The position numbers and the translations under genes were made by a program. From Granulimonas faecalis (GTDB lineage: Bacteria; Actinomycetota; Coriobacteriia; Coriobacteriales; Atopobiaceae): DNA of 64,000 nucleotides. Below the pieces are notes generated by a model that was not told where the DNA came from, did no database searches, and saw nothing but the letters and a program-made list of their open reading frames with translations. Positions 33,577-42,308 of this stretch are shown here, in pieces (positions within the stretch are counted from its first letter, which is position 1; every line of letters begins with the position of its first letter). Location of the stretch: assembly GCF_022834715.1 (NCBI RefSeq), contig NZ_BQKC01000001.1:1462501-1526500 (forward strand), in the 5' to 3' direction.

Positions 33577-35631
33577 ATGCCCACTGCCAACCGCCCCTCA
33601 TTCCCTGCCCGCGCCGTGGTGACGGCCGGCATGCCCTACGGCAACAAGGGCCTGCACTTTGGCCACATCGGGGGCGTCTTCGTCCCCGCGGACTTCTTCG
33701 CCCGCTTCCTGCGCGACCGCATCGGCGCCGAGAACGTGCTGTTCGTCTCGGGCACCGACTGCTACGGCTCCCCCATCATGGAGGGCTTCCGCAAGAAGGC
33801 GGAGGACGGCTACGAGGGGACCATCACCGACTACGTCGCCGCCAACCACGAGGCCCAGAAGGCCGCGCTCGCCAGCTACGAGGTGGCCCTCGACTTCTAC
33901 GGCGGGTCGGGCCTGGCCCCGGCCAGAGACGTCCACGCCGCCATGAGCGACGCCGTCATCCGCCGCCTCCACGAGGCCGGCACCCTCAAGCTCCGCGAGA
34001 CGCTGCAGTTCTACGACGTCGAGGCCGGGCAGTTCCTCAACGGCCGTCAGGTGCAGGGCTTCTGCCCCGTGCCGGGCTGCAAGTCCGAGAAGGCCTACGC
34101 CGACGAGTGCGACCTCGGCCACCAGTTCGAGCCGGCCGACCTCGTGCGCCCCGTGAGCCAGGTCACCGGCACCGTGCCCGAGCTGCGGCCCGTGGCCAAC
34201 TGGTACTTCGACCTGCCGGGGTTCCAGGACTACCTGGAGGGCCTCGACGACGACTGGGAGACCGACGACCAGGTGCGCGACGTCGTGGTCAAGACCGTGC
34301 GCGAGTCGCTCGTGCCGCCGGCGATCTACCTCAAGTGCGACCTGCGCGGGGAGTTCGACGCCGTGGCCACGGAGCTCCCGCCCCACACGGTGCACGAGCC
34401 CCAGGGCAGGCAGCAGTCCTTCTCGGTGGAGTTCGCCGACTGGGAGGCCCGTGACCGGGCCCGTGAGGTGCTCGACGGCGCCGGCCTGCGCTTCCGCACC
34501 GGCAAGTGCCTGCTGCCGTTCCGCATTACCGGCAACATCGACTGGGGTGTGCCGGCGCCGGCCATGGACGGCGTGGACGGCCTCACGGTGTGGTGCTGGC
34601 CCGAGTCGCTCTGGGCGCCCATCTCGTTCACCGAGACCGTGCTCGGCGAGACGCCCGAGGAGCACGCCGCCAACGCCACGCTGCCCGGGGCCGTGCCCGA
34701 CACCCACGCCGGGGCCGACTGGCGCGACTGGTGGTGCGCCGACGACGCCCAGGTCTTCCAGTTCATCGGCCAGGACAACATCTACTTCTACTGTGTGGCC
34801 CAGCCGGCCATCTGGAAGGCGCTCGGGTGGGGCCTGTTCCAGGACACCCCGGTGGCCAACTACCACATCCTGTTCATGAACAAGAAGGCCTCCAGCTCCG
34901 GTGCCGTCAAGCCGCCCATGGCCGCCGAGCTGCTCGACTTCTACACGCCCGAGCAGCTGCGCTGCCACTGGCTGTCGCTGGGCCTGGGCGCCAAGGCCGT
35001 GTCGTTCGCCCCCAAGCCGTTCGACACGAGCGTCTCCCACAGGGACAAGAAGAGCGGCGAGGAGGTCCTGGTCAAGGACGACCCCCGCGTGGTGGACCCG
35101 GCCCTTAAGGAGAGCGCGTTCCTCACCAACATCTTCAACCGCCTGGCGCGCTCCTGCTTCTACGGCGCCCAGCGGCACCTGGACGGTCACCTGCCCGAGG
35201 TGGCGCCCGCCGAGGAGTGCGTGGCCGCCTGCGACGAGGCCACGCTGGCGTTCGAGGAGGCCATGCACGGGCTCGACTTCACCCGCGCCCTCTCCGTGGC
35301 CGACGCCTTCGGCCGCGAGGCCAACCGCCGCTGGGATGCCGCGTCCAAGGCGGCCAAGGACGACGAGGACGCCTATGCGGCCGCCCTCGCCGACGCCTTC
35401 CGGAGCCTGCGCACCCTGACGCTGCTCATGCACCCCGCAGCCCCCACCGGCTGCGAGAAGGTCCGCGAGCACCTGGCCATACCCGCCGACCTGCTGTTCT
35501 CCTGGGACCACGCCTTCGAGGGAGTCACGGAACTCGTGGGGGCCATGGGAGAGGCCGTGGCCGACCACAGGCTCGTGGAGCTCCCGCCGAGGACCGACTT
35601 CTTCGAGAAGCACCCGAGCCAGTACCGCTGA
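33577..35631 (+). CDS. metG: Divergent methionyl-tRNA synthetase-like protein
   Basis: Class I synthetase (684 aa). The longer frame upstream is an antisense shadow; ATG at 33577 starts the homologous sequence. HIGH-type signature is LHFGHIGG (27-34), with GTDCYGSP following at the usual place. A zinc-type knuckle FCPVPGC...ECDLGHQF lies near 162-180, and GNIDWGVPAP and FIGQDNIYF are MetRS-like. The KMSKS loop reads MNKKASSSGAV, a clear departure. The C-terminal helical region (~530 onward) fits the anticodon-binding domain. It may be the only MetRS, or a second, antibiotic-tolerant or specialised copy. A CATAAT box lies at 33529, but I cannot assign a firm -35. Confidence 0.8.
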   Translation: MPTANRPSFPARAVVTAGMPYGNKGLHFGHIGGVFVPADFFARFLRDRIGAENVLFVSGTDCYGSPIMEGFRKKAEDGYEGTITDYVAANHEAQKAALASYEVALDFYGGSGLAPARDVHAAMSDAVIRRLHEAGTLKLRETLQFYDVEAGQFLNGRQVQGFCPVPGCKSEKAYADECDLGHQFEPADLVRPVSQVTGTVPELRPVANWYFDLPGFQDYLEGLDDDWETDDQVRDVVVKTVRESLVPPAIYLKCDLRGEFDAVATELPPHTVHEPQGRQQSFSVEFADWEARDRAREVLDGAGLRFRTGKCLLPFRITGNIDWGVPAPAMDGVDGLTVWCWPESLWAPISFTETVLGETPEEHAANATLPGAVPDTHAGADWRDWWCADDAQVFQFIGQDNIYFYCVAQPAIWKALGWGLFQDTPVANYHILFMNKKASSSGAVKPPMAAELLDFYTPEQLRCHWLSLGLGAKAVSFAPKPFDTSVSHRDKKSGEEVLVKDDPRVVDPALKESAFLTNIFNRLARSCFYGAQRHLDGHLPEVAPAEECVAACDEATLAFEEAMHGLDFTRALSVADAFGREANRRWDAASKAAKDDEDAYAAALADAFRSLRTLTLLMHPAAPTGCEKVREHLAIPADLLFSWDHAFEGVTELVGAMGEAVADHRLVELPPRTDFFEKHPSQYR

Positions 35632-35693
35632 GCCGGTACCGCCCGCCCGTGCCCTACGGCGAGAGGACCCGGGCGGGCATCATCGGGTCAATC

Positions 35694-35733
35694 AAGGGCG
35701 GCCCCCGCACCTCGAGATGCGGGGGCCGCCCTT
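35694..35733. terminator. Terminator after metG
   Basis: AAGGGCGGCCCCCGCA and TGCGGGGGCCGCCCTT form a 16-bp perfect stem around CCTCGAGA. A second GC hairpin (GCCCGCCC...GGGCGGGC, 35641-35678) precedes it. Confidence 0.8.
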
Positions 35734-35772
35734 CCGTTGCCGCCCTTGCGATGCATGAGGAGGGTCTCCCCT

Positions 35773-35972
35773 TTCCCAGAAGTCGTCCCGGGAAGGGGAT
35801 CTGCCCCGTTGCCGCACCGCGTCTTCCCAGAATCCAAATCGGGAAGGCCCTTTTCCCCAGAGAGGTTCCCAAAATCCCTTTTGGGAAGGAAAAACGCCCC
35901 AGAAGGGGTTTTGGGAAGGACGACCCGATGCCACGCGGCCTTCCCGGCTTCCCAAAAGCGTTATCGGGAAGC
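35773..35972. repeat. Array of five 24-nt palindromic repeats
   Basis: Units at 35773-35796, 35824-35847, 35866-35889, 35896-35919 and 35949-35972 share TTCCCA(G/A)AA, eight variable bases, then GGGAAGG. Each unit is an imperfect hairpin (TTCCC/GGGAA). The fourth has GC for the first TT. The variable centre differs in every unit. They fill the gap (371 bp) between metG and the XRE regulator; no coding sequence is credible here. Confidence 0.75.
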
Positions 35973-36002
35973 CGCCGAGCGCGAGCGACCGCAGCGGCCG
36001 CG

Positions 36003-36470
36003 CTACCCCTGCGCCGCCTCGCCGCGCCAGCGGTCCAGGTGCGGCAGCAACGTGCCCATGAGGGAGACGGCCTCCTCCCGGGAGATACCCATGGCGTCGG
36101 CCTCGAGCTGGGCCGTGGCCTCGATGAAGTCGTCCATGGACACGTCCTTGGCCGTGAAGTCGCCGCCGTCGTAGCAGTACTTGCAGTAGTGGTCGCTCGG
36201 GCTGCCGTCGGCCTCGGTGCCGTGGAGGGACGGGTCGGGGATGGGCATGGAGCAGCACTGGCAGTAGTACTCCATGGGCATCTCGAAGAAGCGCTCCAGC
36301 GGCACGGAGAACACCGTGCAGATGAGCTTGATCATGTCGATGCCCGGGGCCGTCTCCCCGGTCTCCCAGCGAGAGACGGCCTGACGGGTCACGTAGAGCC
36401 TGCGGGCCATCTCCTCCTGGGTGAGGCCGGACTCCTTGCGGATGGTGGCGACGATGTCTTTCATGGCCAT
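36003..36470 (-). CDS. XRE-family transcriptional regulator with zinc-ribbon domain
   Basis: 155 aa. ATG at 36470, preceded by GGAGGAACCT, is preferred over an upstream start in the same frame. Residues ~1-60 are a helix-turn-helix (TQEEMARRLYVTRQAVSRWE), and residues ~80-110 carry CQCCSMPI and YCKYC, a zinc-ribbon type found in Zn_ribbon_2-like regulators. The C-terminus is helical. Ligand or target is unknown. It is convergent to metG and lies beside the palindromic array. Confidence 0.82.
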   Translation of the reverse strand: MAMKDIVATIRKESGLTQEEMARRLYVTRQAVSRWETGETAPGIDMIKLICTVFSVPLERFFEMPMEYYCQCCSMPIPDPSLHGTEADGSPSDHYCKYCYDGGDFTAKDVSMDDFIEATAQLEADAMGISREEAVSLMGTLLPHLDRWRGEAAQG

Positions 36471-36636
36471 AGGTTCCTCCCGAGGTCGTTGGTGGGTGGC
36501 CCCATGATGGGGGTGCGGAGGGGTGCCCGACAAGAAACGGGTTGTTGCGGAGGGGCCCGGTGTCCCATGGGCCGGCCTCGTTGGGCGTCACCGACGCACG
36601 AGCGCCGCCAAGACGACCCGGCACCTCGCCACAGGG

Positions 36637-36670
36637 AAAAAGGCGCGCCGGACGACGGGTCCGGCGCGCC
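36637..36670 (-). terminator. Terminator of the fucose operon
   Basis: On the minus strand GGCGCGCCGGAC and GTCCGGCGCGCC form a perfect 12-bp stem around 5 nt, followed by five T. It lies just past fucO. Confidence 0.88.
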
Positions 36671-36694
36671 CCCGACGCAGGGTGAGAGCAAGGG

Positions 36695-37855
36695 CTACAT
36701 GATCTTGCGATAGAGCCCGATGATGGTCTCGGCGTCGGCGTCGCGCGGCGTGCCGGGGAAGCAGGCGTCGGCCATGACGTCGGCGGCGAGGTCGGGGAGG
36801 TCCTCCTCGACGATGCCCTCGCACGCCGTGGGGATGCCCACGTCGGCACCGAGCTCGGCCACGGCAGCCACCACGAGGCGGTTCACCTCGTCGATGGGGA
36901 GGCTGTCGGAACCCTCGACGCCCATGGCCTCGCCGATGGCGCGGTAGCGTTCGCCGCAGGCCGGCGCGTTGTACTCGAGCCCCACCGGCAGCAGCATGGC
37001 GCAGGCGACGCCATGGGGCGTGTCGTAGCGGGCGGAGAGGGTGTGGGCCATGGAGTGGACGATGCCCAGCCCCACGTTGGAGAACCCCATGCCCGCGATG
37101 TACTGCCCCAGGGCCATGGCGGTGCGGCCGCTGCCGGGCTCGCCGCCCTCGGCCTCGGCCACCGCGTCGCGCAGGTTGCGGGAGATGATGCGGATGGCCT
37201 CGAGGTGGCACATGTCGGAGAGCTCCCAGCCCCCCTTGGTGAGGTAGCCCTCGATGGCGTGGGTGAGGGCGTCCATACCGGTGGCGGCGGTGAGCGCCGG
37301 GGGCATGCCGGCCATCATGTCGGGGTCGACCACGGCGACCTCGGGGATGTCGTTGACGTCCACGCACACGAACTTGCGTTTCCTGGCCACGTCGGTGATG
37401 ACGTAGTTGATGGTCACCTCGGCGGCGGTGCCGGCGGTGGTGGGCACGGCGACGGTGAAGGTGGCGTGGTTCTTGGTGAGGGCCACCCCCTCGAGGGAGA
37501 CGACGTCGGAGAACTCGGGGTTCTCGGCGATGACGCCGATGGCCTTGGCGGTGTCCATGGAGGAGCCGCCACCCACGGCCACGATGGCGTCGGCACCGGA
37601 GGCCTCGAAGGCGGCCACACCGGCCTGGACGTTCTCGACAGTGGGGTTGGGCTTCACATCGGAGAAGAGCTCCCAGGGGATGCCGGCTCCGTCGAGCACG
37701 TCGCACACCTTGGCGGCGATGCCGGCCTTGACCAGGCCGGGGTCGGTGCATACGAAGACCTTGGACTTCCCGCGGCGCAGCAGCTCGCCGGGGATCTCGG
37801 CCACGGCCCCAGGGCCGTGGTAGGAGACGGGGTTGAGAACGAAACGGTTGACCAT
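36695..37855 (-). CDS. fucO: Lactaldehyde reductase (iron-dependent alcohol dehydrogenase)
   Basis: Reduces L-lactaldehyde to (S)-1,2-propanediol with NADH. ATG at 37855 (MVNRFVLNPVSYHGPGA) gives 386 aa, the family size. NAD-binding VGGGSSMDTAK (~98-108) and metal ligands in TGMDALTHAIEGY, HSMAHTLSARYDTPHG are present. TAGTAAEVTINYVITD and the segment FVCVDVNDIPEVAVVDPDMM match FucO closely. It is last of the eight-gene operon, where Campylobacter has an aldehyde dehydrogenase instead. Confidence 0.9.
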   Translation of the reverse strand: MVNRFVLNPVSYHGPGAVAEIPGELLRRGKSKVFVCTDPGLVKAGIAAKVCDVLDGAGIPWELFSDVKPNPTVENVQAGVAAFEASGADAIVAVGGGSSMDTAKAIGVIAENPEFSDVVSLEGVALTKNHATFTVAVPTTAGTAAEVTINYVITDVARKRKFVCVDVNDIPEVAVVDPDMMAGMPPALTAATGMDALTHAIEGYLTKGGWELSDMCHLEAIRIISRNLRDAVAEAEGGEPGSGRTAMALGQYIAGMGFSNVGLGIVHSMAHTLSARYDTPHGVACAMLLPVGLEYNAPACGERYRAIGEAMGVEGSDSLPIDEVNRLVVAAVAELGADVGIPTACEGIVEEDLPDLAADVMADACFPGTPRDADAETIIGLYRKIM

Positions 37856-37902
37856 GGGCGGTACTTCCTTCCTTTCGGCGGGCTCGGCCCGCCTGCTGGC
37901 TT

Positions 37903-38790
37903 TTACCGGCTGACGCCGAGGATGGAGGCGATGCGCTCCATCTGGGCGTCGTCGAGCTGGACTGCGGGGTCGAAGATTCGGGTGGAGATGGGCAGCCCCT
38001 CCACGGCCACGGCCCCCTTCACGGCCGACACGAACAGGTCCGCGCACCCGTAGACCGCCATGTAGCGCGAGATCTTCTGGGAGCACGCGAACGCCTCGGC
38101 GAGGTCCCCCGCCTTGTAGGCCTTGTCCATCCTGGAGAACACCTCGGGCACGGCGTTGGTGAGGCCGCAGAGCACGCCGTTGCCGCCGGAGGAGCGGTTG
38201 GCGAGGTAGTACTCGTCGAAGCCGGAGAGGACCGAGAACTCGGGGTTCACGGCCCTGACCGCGCCGATCACCTCGCGGGTGTGGCTGATGCAGTCCACGG
38301 TGTCCTTGATGCCGCAGATGGCGGGGTGGCGGGCGGCGAGGGAAGCGACGAGGTCGGGGGTGAGGTCGGTGCCGGTGCGTGCCGGGAAGTTGTAGAGGAC
38401 CACCGGCAGGTCCTGGGCCTCGGCGATGGCCCCGAAATAGCGCTCGGCGCACTGCGGGCTCGGCCCGAAGTAGTAGGGCGACACCGCGAGCACGGCGTCG
38501 GCGCCGGAGCGCGCGGCATGGCGGGACAGCTCGAGGACGTTGGAGAAGGTGGTGTCGCCCACGCCCACGAACACCTTCATGCGCCCGGCCGCTCTCTCCA
38601 CGGCAAAGGACACGGCCCGCTTCTTGTCCTCAAGGCTCACCGAGTAGAACTCGCCTATGGACCCGAACAGGAGGACGCCGTCGATCCCGGCCTCGGCCAG
38701 GTGGTCGATGTGGCGCCCCCAGAGGTCGAGGTCGAGGTTGCCCTCGTCGTCGGTCACGGTGACCGAGGGGCAGAACACGCCGTCGAACAT
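37903..38790 (-). CDS. DapA-type aldolase, probable 2-keto-3-deoxy-L-fuconate aldolase
   Basis: 295 aa, class I aldolase fold of the dihydrodipicolinate synthase family. The G-E/S-F-Y region is FGSIGEFYSVS (42-52); the Tyr site is LYNFPARTG; the Schiff-base Lys lies in CGIKDTVDC (~165). These proteins cleave 2-keto-3-deoxy sugar acids or condense pyruvate. In this operon, between FucU and FucO, cleavage of 2-keto-3-deoxy-L-fuconate to pyruvate and L-lactaldehyde is the natural role. Substrate choice is inference. Confidence 0.85.
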   Translation of the reverse strand: MFDGVFCPSVTVTDDEGNLDLDLWGRHIDHLAEAGIDGVLLFGSIGEFYSVSLEDKKRAVSFAVERAAGRMKVFVGVGDTTFSNVLELSRHAARSGADAVLAVSPYYFGPSPQCAERYFGAIAEAQDLPVVLYNFPARTGTDLTPDLVASLAARHPAICGIKDTVDCISHTREVIGAVRAVNPEFSVLSGFDEYYLANRSSGGNGVLCGLTNAVPEVFSRMDKAYKAGDLAEAFACSQKISRYMAVYGCADLFVSAVKGAVAVEGLPISTRIFDPAVQLDDAQMERIASILGVSR

Positions 38791-38862
38791 CTAATCGCTC
38801 CTTTCATGGGCGTGCCGGGCCCCGGGGCCCGGCACGCCTCGCACATGGTTCGGTCGCCGGCC

Positions 38863-39318
38863 CTAGGCCAGCTCCTCGCTCTCGTAGACCACGCCCTTCT
38901 GCACGATCACGTTGGCGTACTGGGCGCGCTCGCCGGTTGCCACCACCACATAGGCCCGGGAGGCGGCCTCGTAGAAGGGGAACCGGTCGATGCGGCCCAC
39001 CGCCTCGGCTCCGCGCCCGTCTGCGGCGGCGACGATCCTGTCGTAGACGTCCCACACGGGCGTCTCCACCGTGTCGCCCGGGACCTTCTCCATGAGGGTG
39101 ACGGGCTTCTCGACGTACTGGTCGAGGGGCACGAGCCTCAGGACGGCCTCGAGCAGCTCGGGCACACCGTGGCCGTCGCAGCGGACCACGAGGGTGTCCC
39201 TGCCCACCGACTCGGCGGGGAAGTTGGCGTCGGCGAGGACGAGGGTGTCGCCGTGGCCCATCTCGTCCAAGGCGCGCAGCAGCTCGGGCCCGATGATGGC
39301 GGGGATTCCTTTGAGCAT
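38863..39318 (-). CDS. fucU: L-fucose mutarotase (RbsD/FucU family)
   Basis: Interconverts alpha- and beta-L-fucose. A GTG at 39324 would put the ribosome site on the start; ATG at 39318 with AAGGAG 5 nt upstream is better and gives 151 aa. Key residues: GPELLRALDEMGHGD (H-G-D) near 10-25, DANFPAES, and the later segment with RIDRFPFYEAA. The size and the Y-A-N-V-I-V-Q-K-G end are those of FucU rather than RbsD. Confidence 0.9.
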   Translation of the reverse strand: MLKGIPAIIGPELLRALDEMGHGDTLVLADANFPAESVGRDTLVVRCDGHGVPELLEAVLRLVPLDQYVEKPVTLMEKVPGDTVETPVWDVYDRIVAAADGRGAEAVGRIDRFPFYEAASRAYVVVATGERAQYANVIVQKGVVYESEELA

Positions 39319-39327
39319 GGTCACTCC

Positions 39328-40149
39328 TTAGTCCAGCGCAGCCGGGTCGATGCCGTAGCAGGCGCAGGCGTTGTCGCAGAAGAAGCGCCCGTCGTCGCCG
39401 AAGGCCTCGCGCAGGCGAGCGAAGTGCTCGGCGAAGTCGCCGTACATGGAGACGACGGGCCAGTTGGAGGCGTAGAGCAGGCGGTCGGCGCGAAAGGTCT
39501 CGCGCACGAAGCCCAGGAGCTCCCGGCAGAAGCCGGCGTCGGCCGTCGGGAACCCCGACACCTTGACGTAGAGGTTCGGCAGGTCGGCAAAGCCGGCCAT
39601 GACGTCGCGCCAGGCGTCGTCGAAGGTGTCGGGGGTCACGTTGCCGAGGTGGTTAAGCACGACGGTCTCCTCGGGCACCTGGGAGAAGGCCCGGAGGGCG
39701 TCGGGGAGCTCGGCCGTGCGGCTGCACGACTCGAAGGGCAGCCCGGCCGCGGCGAGCACCCGCAGCCCCTCGAGGAACCCTGGCTCGAGACAGCGGCGGG
39801 GAGGCTCGGAGTCGATGTGGAGGGGCTCGCGGACACCCGCCGCGAAGACCGGCAGGCGCATCCAGGGCTCCACCCGGGTGCGCAGCATCGCGGCGAGGAG
39901 CTTGGGGTCGTCGGCCATGCGGTCCCACACGAGCCGGTCCTCGAGGGCCGGGTCGTCGCCGTCGACCTCGACATAGACGCCGCCGACGAAGTCCACGCCG
40001 GGAAGCCCGGCATAGGCGGCCTCGAGGTCAGACAGGTCATAGGTGCACGTGATGGAGCCGTCGGTGCCCTCGAGCCAGGGGAGGTTCTGGCAGGAGAGGT
40101 CCCACACGTGGAAGTGGGCGTCTATAACGCGCAGTCCCTTGTCGGCCAT
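39328..40149 (-). CDS. Amidohydrolase, probable L-fuconolactonase
   Basis: 273 aa amidohydrolase of the 2-pyrone/lactone hydrolase group (COG3618 type). Starts with RVIDAHFHVWDLSCQN (HxH motif at ~13-15), then PEETVVLNHLGNV, and a late LYASNWPVV, giving His/Asp sites for lactone hydrolysis. In the pathway it would open L-fucono-1,5-lactone made by the SDR to L-fuconate. It ends 9 nt before fucU on the transcribed strand, consistent with one operon. Confidence 0.85.
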   Translation of the reverse strand: MADKGLRVIDAHFHVWDLSCQNLPWLEGTDGSITCTYDLSDLEAAYAGLPGVDFVGGVYVEVDGDDPALEDRLVWDRMADDPKLLAAMLRTRVEPWMRLPVFAAGVREPLHIDSEPPRRCLEPGFLEGLRVLAAAGLPFESCSRTAELPDALRAFSQVPEETVVLNHLGNVTPDTFDDAWRDVMAGFADLPNLYVKVSGFPTADAGFCRELLGFVRETFRADRLLYASNWPVVSMYGDFAEHFARLREAFGDDGRFFCDNACACYGIDPAALD

Positions 40150-40150
40150 C

Positions 40151-41446
40151 TCAGCTCGCCTCCAATCCGATGCGGGAGCCCCTGAAGCCGTACCAGGCCA
40201 CGAAGGCCAGGGAGGGCACGGCGATGATCATGGCGAAGGTCTGGCTGCCGGTCATGTCGATGAGGGCGCCCGCCAGGAGCGGCACGAGGGCGCCACCCAC
40301 GATGGACATGACGAGGGCCGACGAGCAGGTCTTGGCCGCGGCGCCGTTGAGCCCCCGCAGGGTGAGGGAGAACACCGTGGGGTAACCGATGGACATGAAC
40401 AGGAAGGCCAGGATGAGGGCCACCACCGACACCGGGCCAAGGCCCAGGAAGCACACGAGGAACAGCACGGCCGCGGCCCCCATGTAGACGCCGAGCATCT
40501 TGCCGGCGTCGAAGCGGGCGAGCAGGGGAACCGAGACGAAGCGGCCCACGGTGAACAGCAGCGAGAGCACCGAGAGGAGCATGGCGGCCTGGGCGGCGGT
40601 CATGCCCTGCCACTGGTCGAGGGCGATGCCGGAGAACAGCGACATGCCGATGGTCTGGACGCCCACGTAGAGGAACTCTGCGGCGACGCCGAGGGCCACG
40701 TGGGGCCGGCGCACGACCCGGGCGAAGGAGGCCTCCCTGTCGTGGACCTCGGAGCCGTCGGCCTCGTCGCCCGGGGGCACGGGCAGCTTCACGAACACGA
40801 ACACGGCGAGCAGCACCGCGAGCACGACGCCGATGACGATGTAGACGGTGCGCATGTTGGCGAGGAAGTCGACCTTGGCCGCGTCGAAGCCGGGGTTGCC
40901 CGCGGCCACGGTGACGCCGAGGATCTGGGCCAGGATGAGCGGCCCCACGATGCTTCCCACGCCGTTGAAGCCCTGGGCGAGGTTGAGACGCATGGCCTCG
41001 TGCCTCTCGTCACCGAGCTTGGTGATGTAGGGGTTGCAGTTGGCCTCGAGGCTCGAGGCGCCGGCCGCCACCACGAACATCGACACGAGGAAGAGGGCGA
41101 AGCTCGCGGCGTTGGTGGCGGGGACCGTGATGAAGGAGCCCACCACGAAGAGGGCAAGACCGAGGACGACGCCGCCCTTGTAGCCGTAGCGGCGGGCCAC
41201 CAGGGAGGCCGGCACGGCCATGATGAAGTAGGCGCCGTAGTAGGCCACCTGGAGCAGCGACGCCTCGGTGGCGGAGAGCTCGAGGTAGTTGGCCATGGGG
41301 CTGTTGAGGCCGTTCACCAGGTTCATGGTGAGGCCCCAGACGAAGAAGAGCGAGGTGACGAGGGCGATGGCCACCACAGCCTTGGAGCCGCGGCGCTCGC
41401 CGACGGCGTCCTTGGGACCGGTGGCCTTGGGGGCGGGTTCTGCCAT
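40151..41446 (-). CDS. fucP: L-fucose permease (FucP, MFS)
   Basis: Proton-linked L-fucose uptake across the cytoplasmic membrane. 431 aa with about 12 hydrophobic helices, and the FucP-specific pieces FFVWGLTMNLVNGLNSP and SSLEANCNPYI(TKLG), NLAQGFNGVGSIVGP. Conserved charged residues for proton coupling are present in this family's region around E-A-N. Neighbours encode the fucose catabolic enzymes. The lactonase start overlaps the end of this gene by no bases (1 nt gap). Confidence 0.93.
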   Translation of the reverse strand: MAEPAPKATGPKDAVGERRGSKAVVAIALVTSLFFVWGLTMNLVNGLNSPMANYLELSATEASLLQVAYYGAYFIMAVPASLVARRYGYKGGVVLGLALFVVGSFITVPATNAASFALFLVSMFVVAAGASSLEANCNPYITKLGDERHEAMRLNLAQGFNGVGSIVGPLILAQILGVTVAAGNPGFDAAKVDFLANMRTVYIVIGVVLAVLLAVFVFVKLPVPPGDEADGSEVHDREASFARVVRRPHVALGVAAEFLYVGVQTIGMSLFSGIALDQWQGMTAAQAAMLLSVLSLLFTVGRFVSVPLLARFDAGKMLGVYMGAAAVLFLVCFLGLGPVSVVALILAFLFMSIGYPTVFSLTLRGLNGAAAKTCSSALVMSIVGGALVPLLAGALIDMTGSQTFAMIIAVPSLAFVAWYGFRGSRIGLEAS

Positions 41447-41458
41447 GGGTCCCCTCCC

Positions 41459-42250
41459 CTAGTCCAGGGCGCGGTCGAGGTGGACGTAGCCGCCGTCGAC
41501 GTGGAGCCACTGGCCGGTGGTGTGGCTGGAACGGTCGGAGAGCAGGAAGACGCAGGCGTCGGCGATCTCCTCCACCGAGGTCATGCGGTGCTCCAGGGGA
41601 ATCTTGTCGGTGATCGTTCTGAGGCGGGCCTGCTGGGCCTCCTCGTCGCCGAAGGTCTTGATCCAGTTGGCGTAGAGGGGGGTCCAGGCCTCGGCCACCA
41701 CGATGGCGTTCACGCGCACGTTGTCCTTGGCGAAGGCGGCGGCCCACTCGCGGGTGAGGCCGAGGATCGCGCCCTTGGCGGCGGCATAGGCGCTCGTCTT
41801 GCCCTGGCCGGTGAGGGCGGTCTTGGAGGAGATGTTGACGATGGCGCCCTTGGACTCCTTGAGGTAGGGGCAGCACTCGTGGACGAGCTCGTAGTAGTGG
41901 GTGAGGTTGCCGTGGATCGACTCCTCGAACTCGCGCCAGGTGGTGGTCTCGACGTCCTTGTTGTCGTTCTTGCCGGCGTTGTTCACCACGCCGTCGATGT
42001 GGCCGTACTTGGCGTAGACCTCGTCGACGATGGGCTTGATGGCGTCGTCGTCGTTGAGGTCGATGAAGTAGACCTCGAACCGGTCGGTGACCTCCTTGAG
42101 CTCGGCGACGAACTCGTCCTCCACGCCGTCCTTGCGGTTGAGGACGACCGGCACCGCCCCCTCGCGGGCCAGCTGGAACACGATGCCCTTGCCAATCCCC
42201 TTGAAGCCGCCGGTGACGAAGACGACCTTGTCCTTGAGATGCAGGTCCAT
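41459..42250 (-). CDS. SDR oxidoreductase, probable L-fucose 1-dehydrogenase
   Basis: 263 aa; ATG at 42250. The Rossmann loop TGGFKGIGKG (~12-21), NNAGKNDN, and the catalytic Ser with YxxxK as SSKTALTGQGKTSAYAAAK (Y and K four apart) mark a classical SDR. In the corresponding Campylobacter jejuni locus the SDR oxidises L-fucose (FucX), and it also accepts arabinose. The product here would be the lactone used by the amidohydrolase. Substrate is inferred from context. Confidence 0.88.
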   Translation of the reverse strand: MDLHLKDKVVFVTGGFKGIGKGIVFQLAREGAVPVVLNRKDGVEDEFVAELKEVTDRFEVYFIDLNDDDAIKPIVDEVYAKYGHIDGVVNNAGKNDNKDVETTTWREFEESIHGNLTHYYELVHECCPYLKESKGAIVNISSKTALTGQGKTSAYAAAKGAILGLTREWAAAFAKDNVRVNAIVVAEAWTPLYANWIKTFGDEEAQQARLRTITDKIPLEHRMTSVEEIADACVFLLSDRSSHTTGQWLHVDGGYVHLDRALD

Positions 42251-42308
42251 GACGAAAGCTCCCTTCCTTGCCCGGCGCCGCCGGGCGTCCTTGCCGGTCC
42301 CCCGGCGT

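Noticed and set aside
30910-35631. Very long + strand frame (1573 codons) running into metG
   Set aside because: Its first ~890 codons are antisense to queA, queH and the DUF3267 gene; only the part from 33577 matches MetRS.
35692-36470. Minus strand frame across the palindromic array with recurring FW residues
   Set aside because: The pattern comes from the GGGAAGG/TTCCC repeats; the XRE gene needs only the part up to 36470.
39319-39324. GTG start for fucU
   Set aside because: It would lie on top of the AAGGAG site; ATG 39318 has normal spacing.
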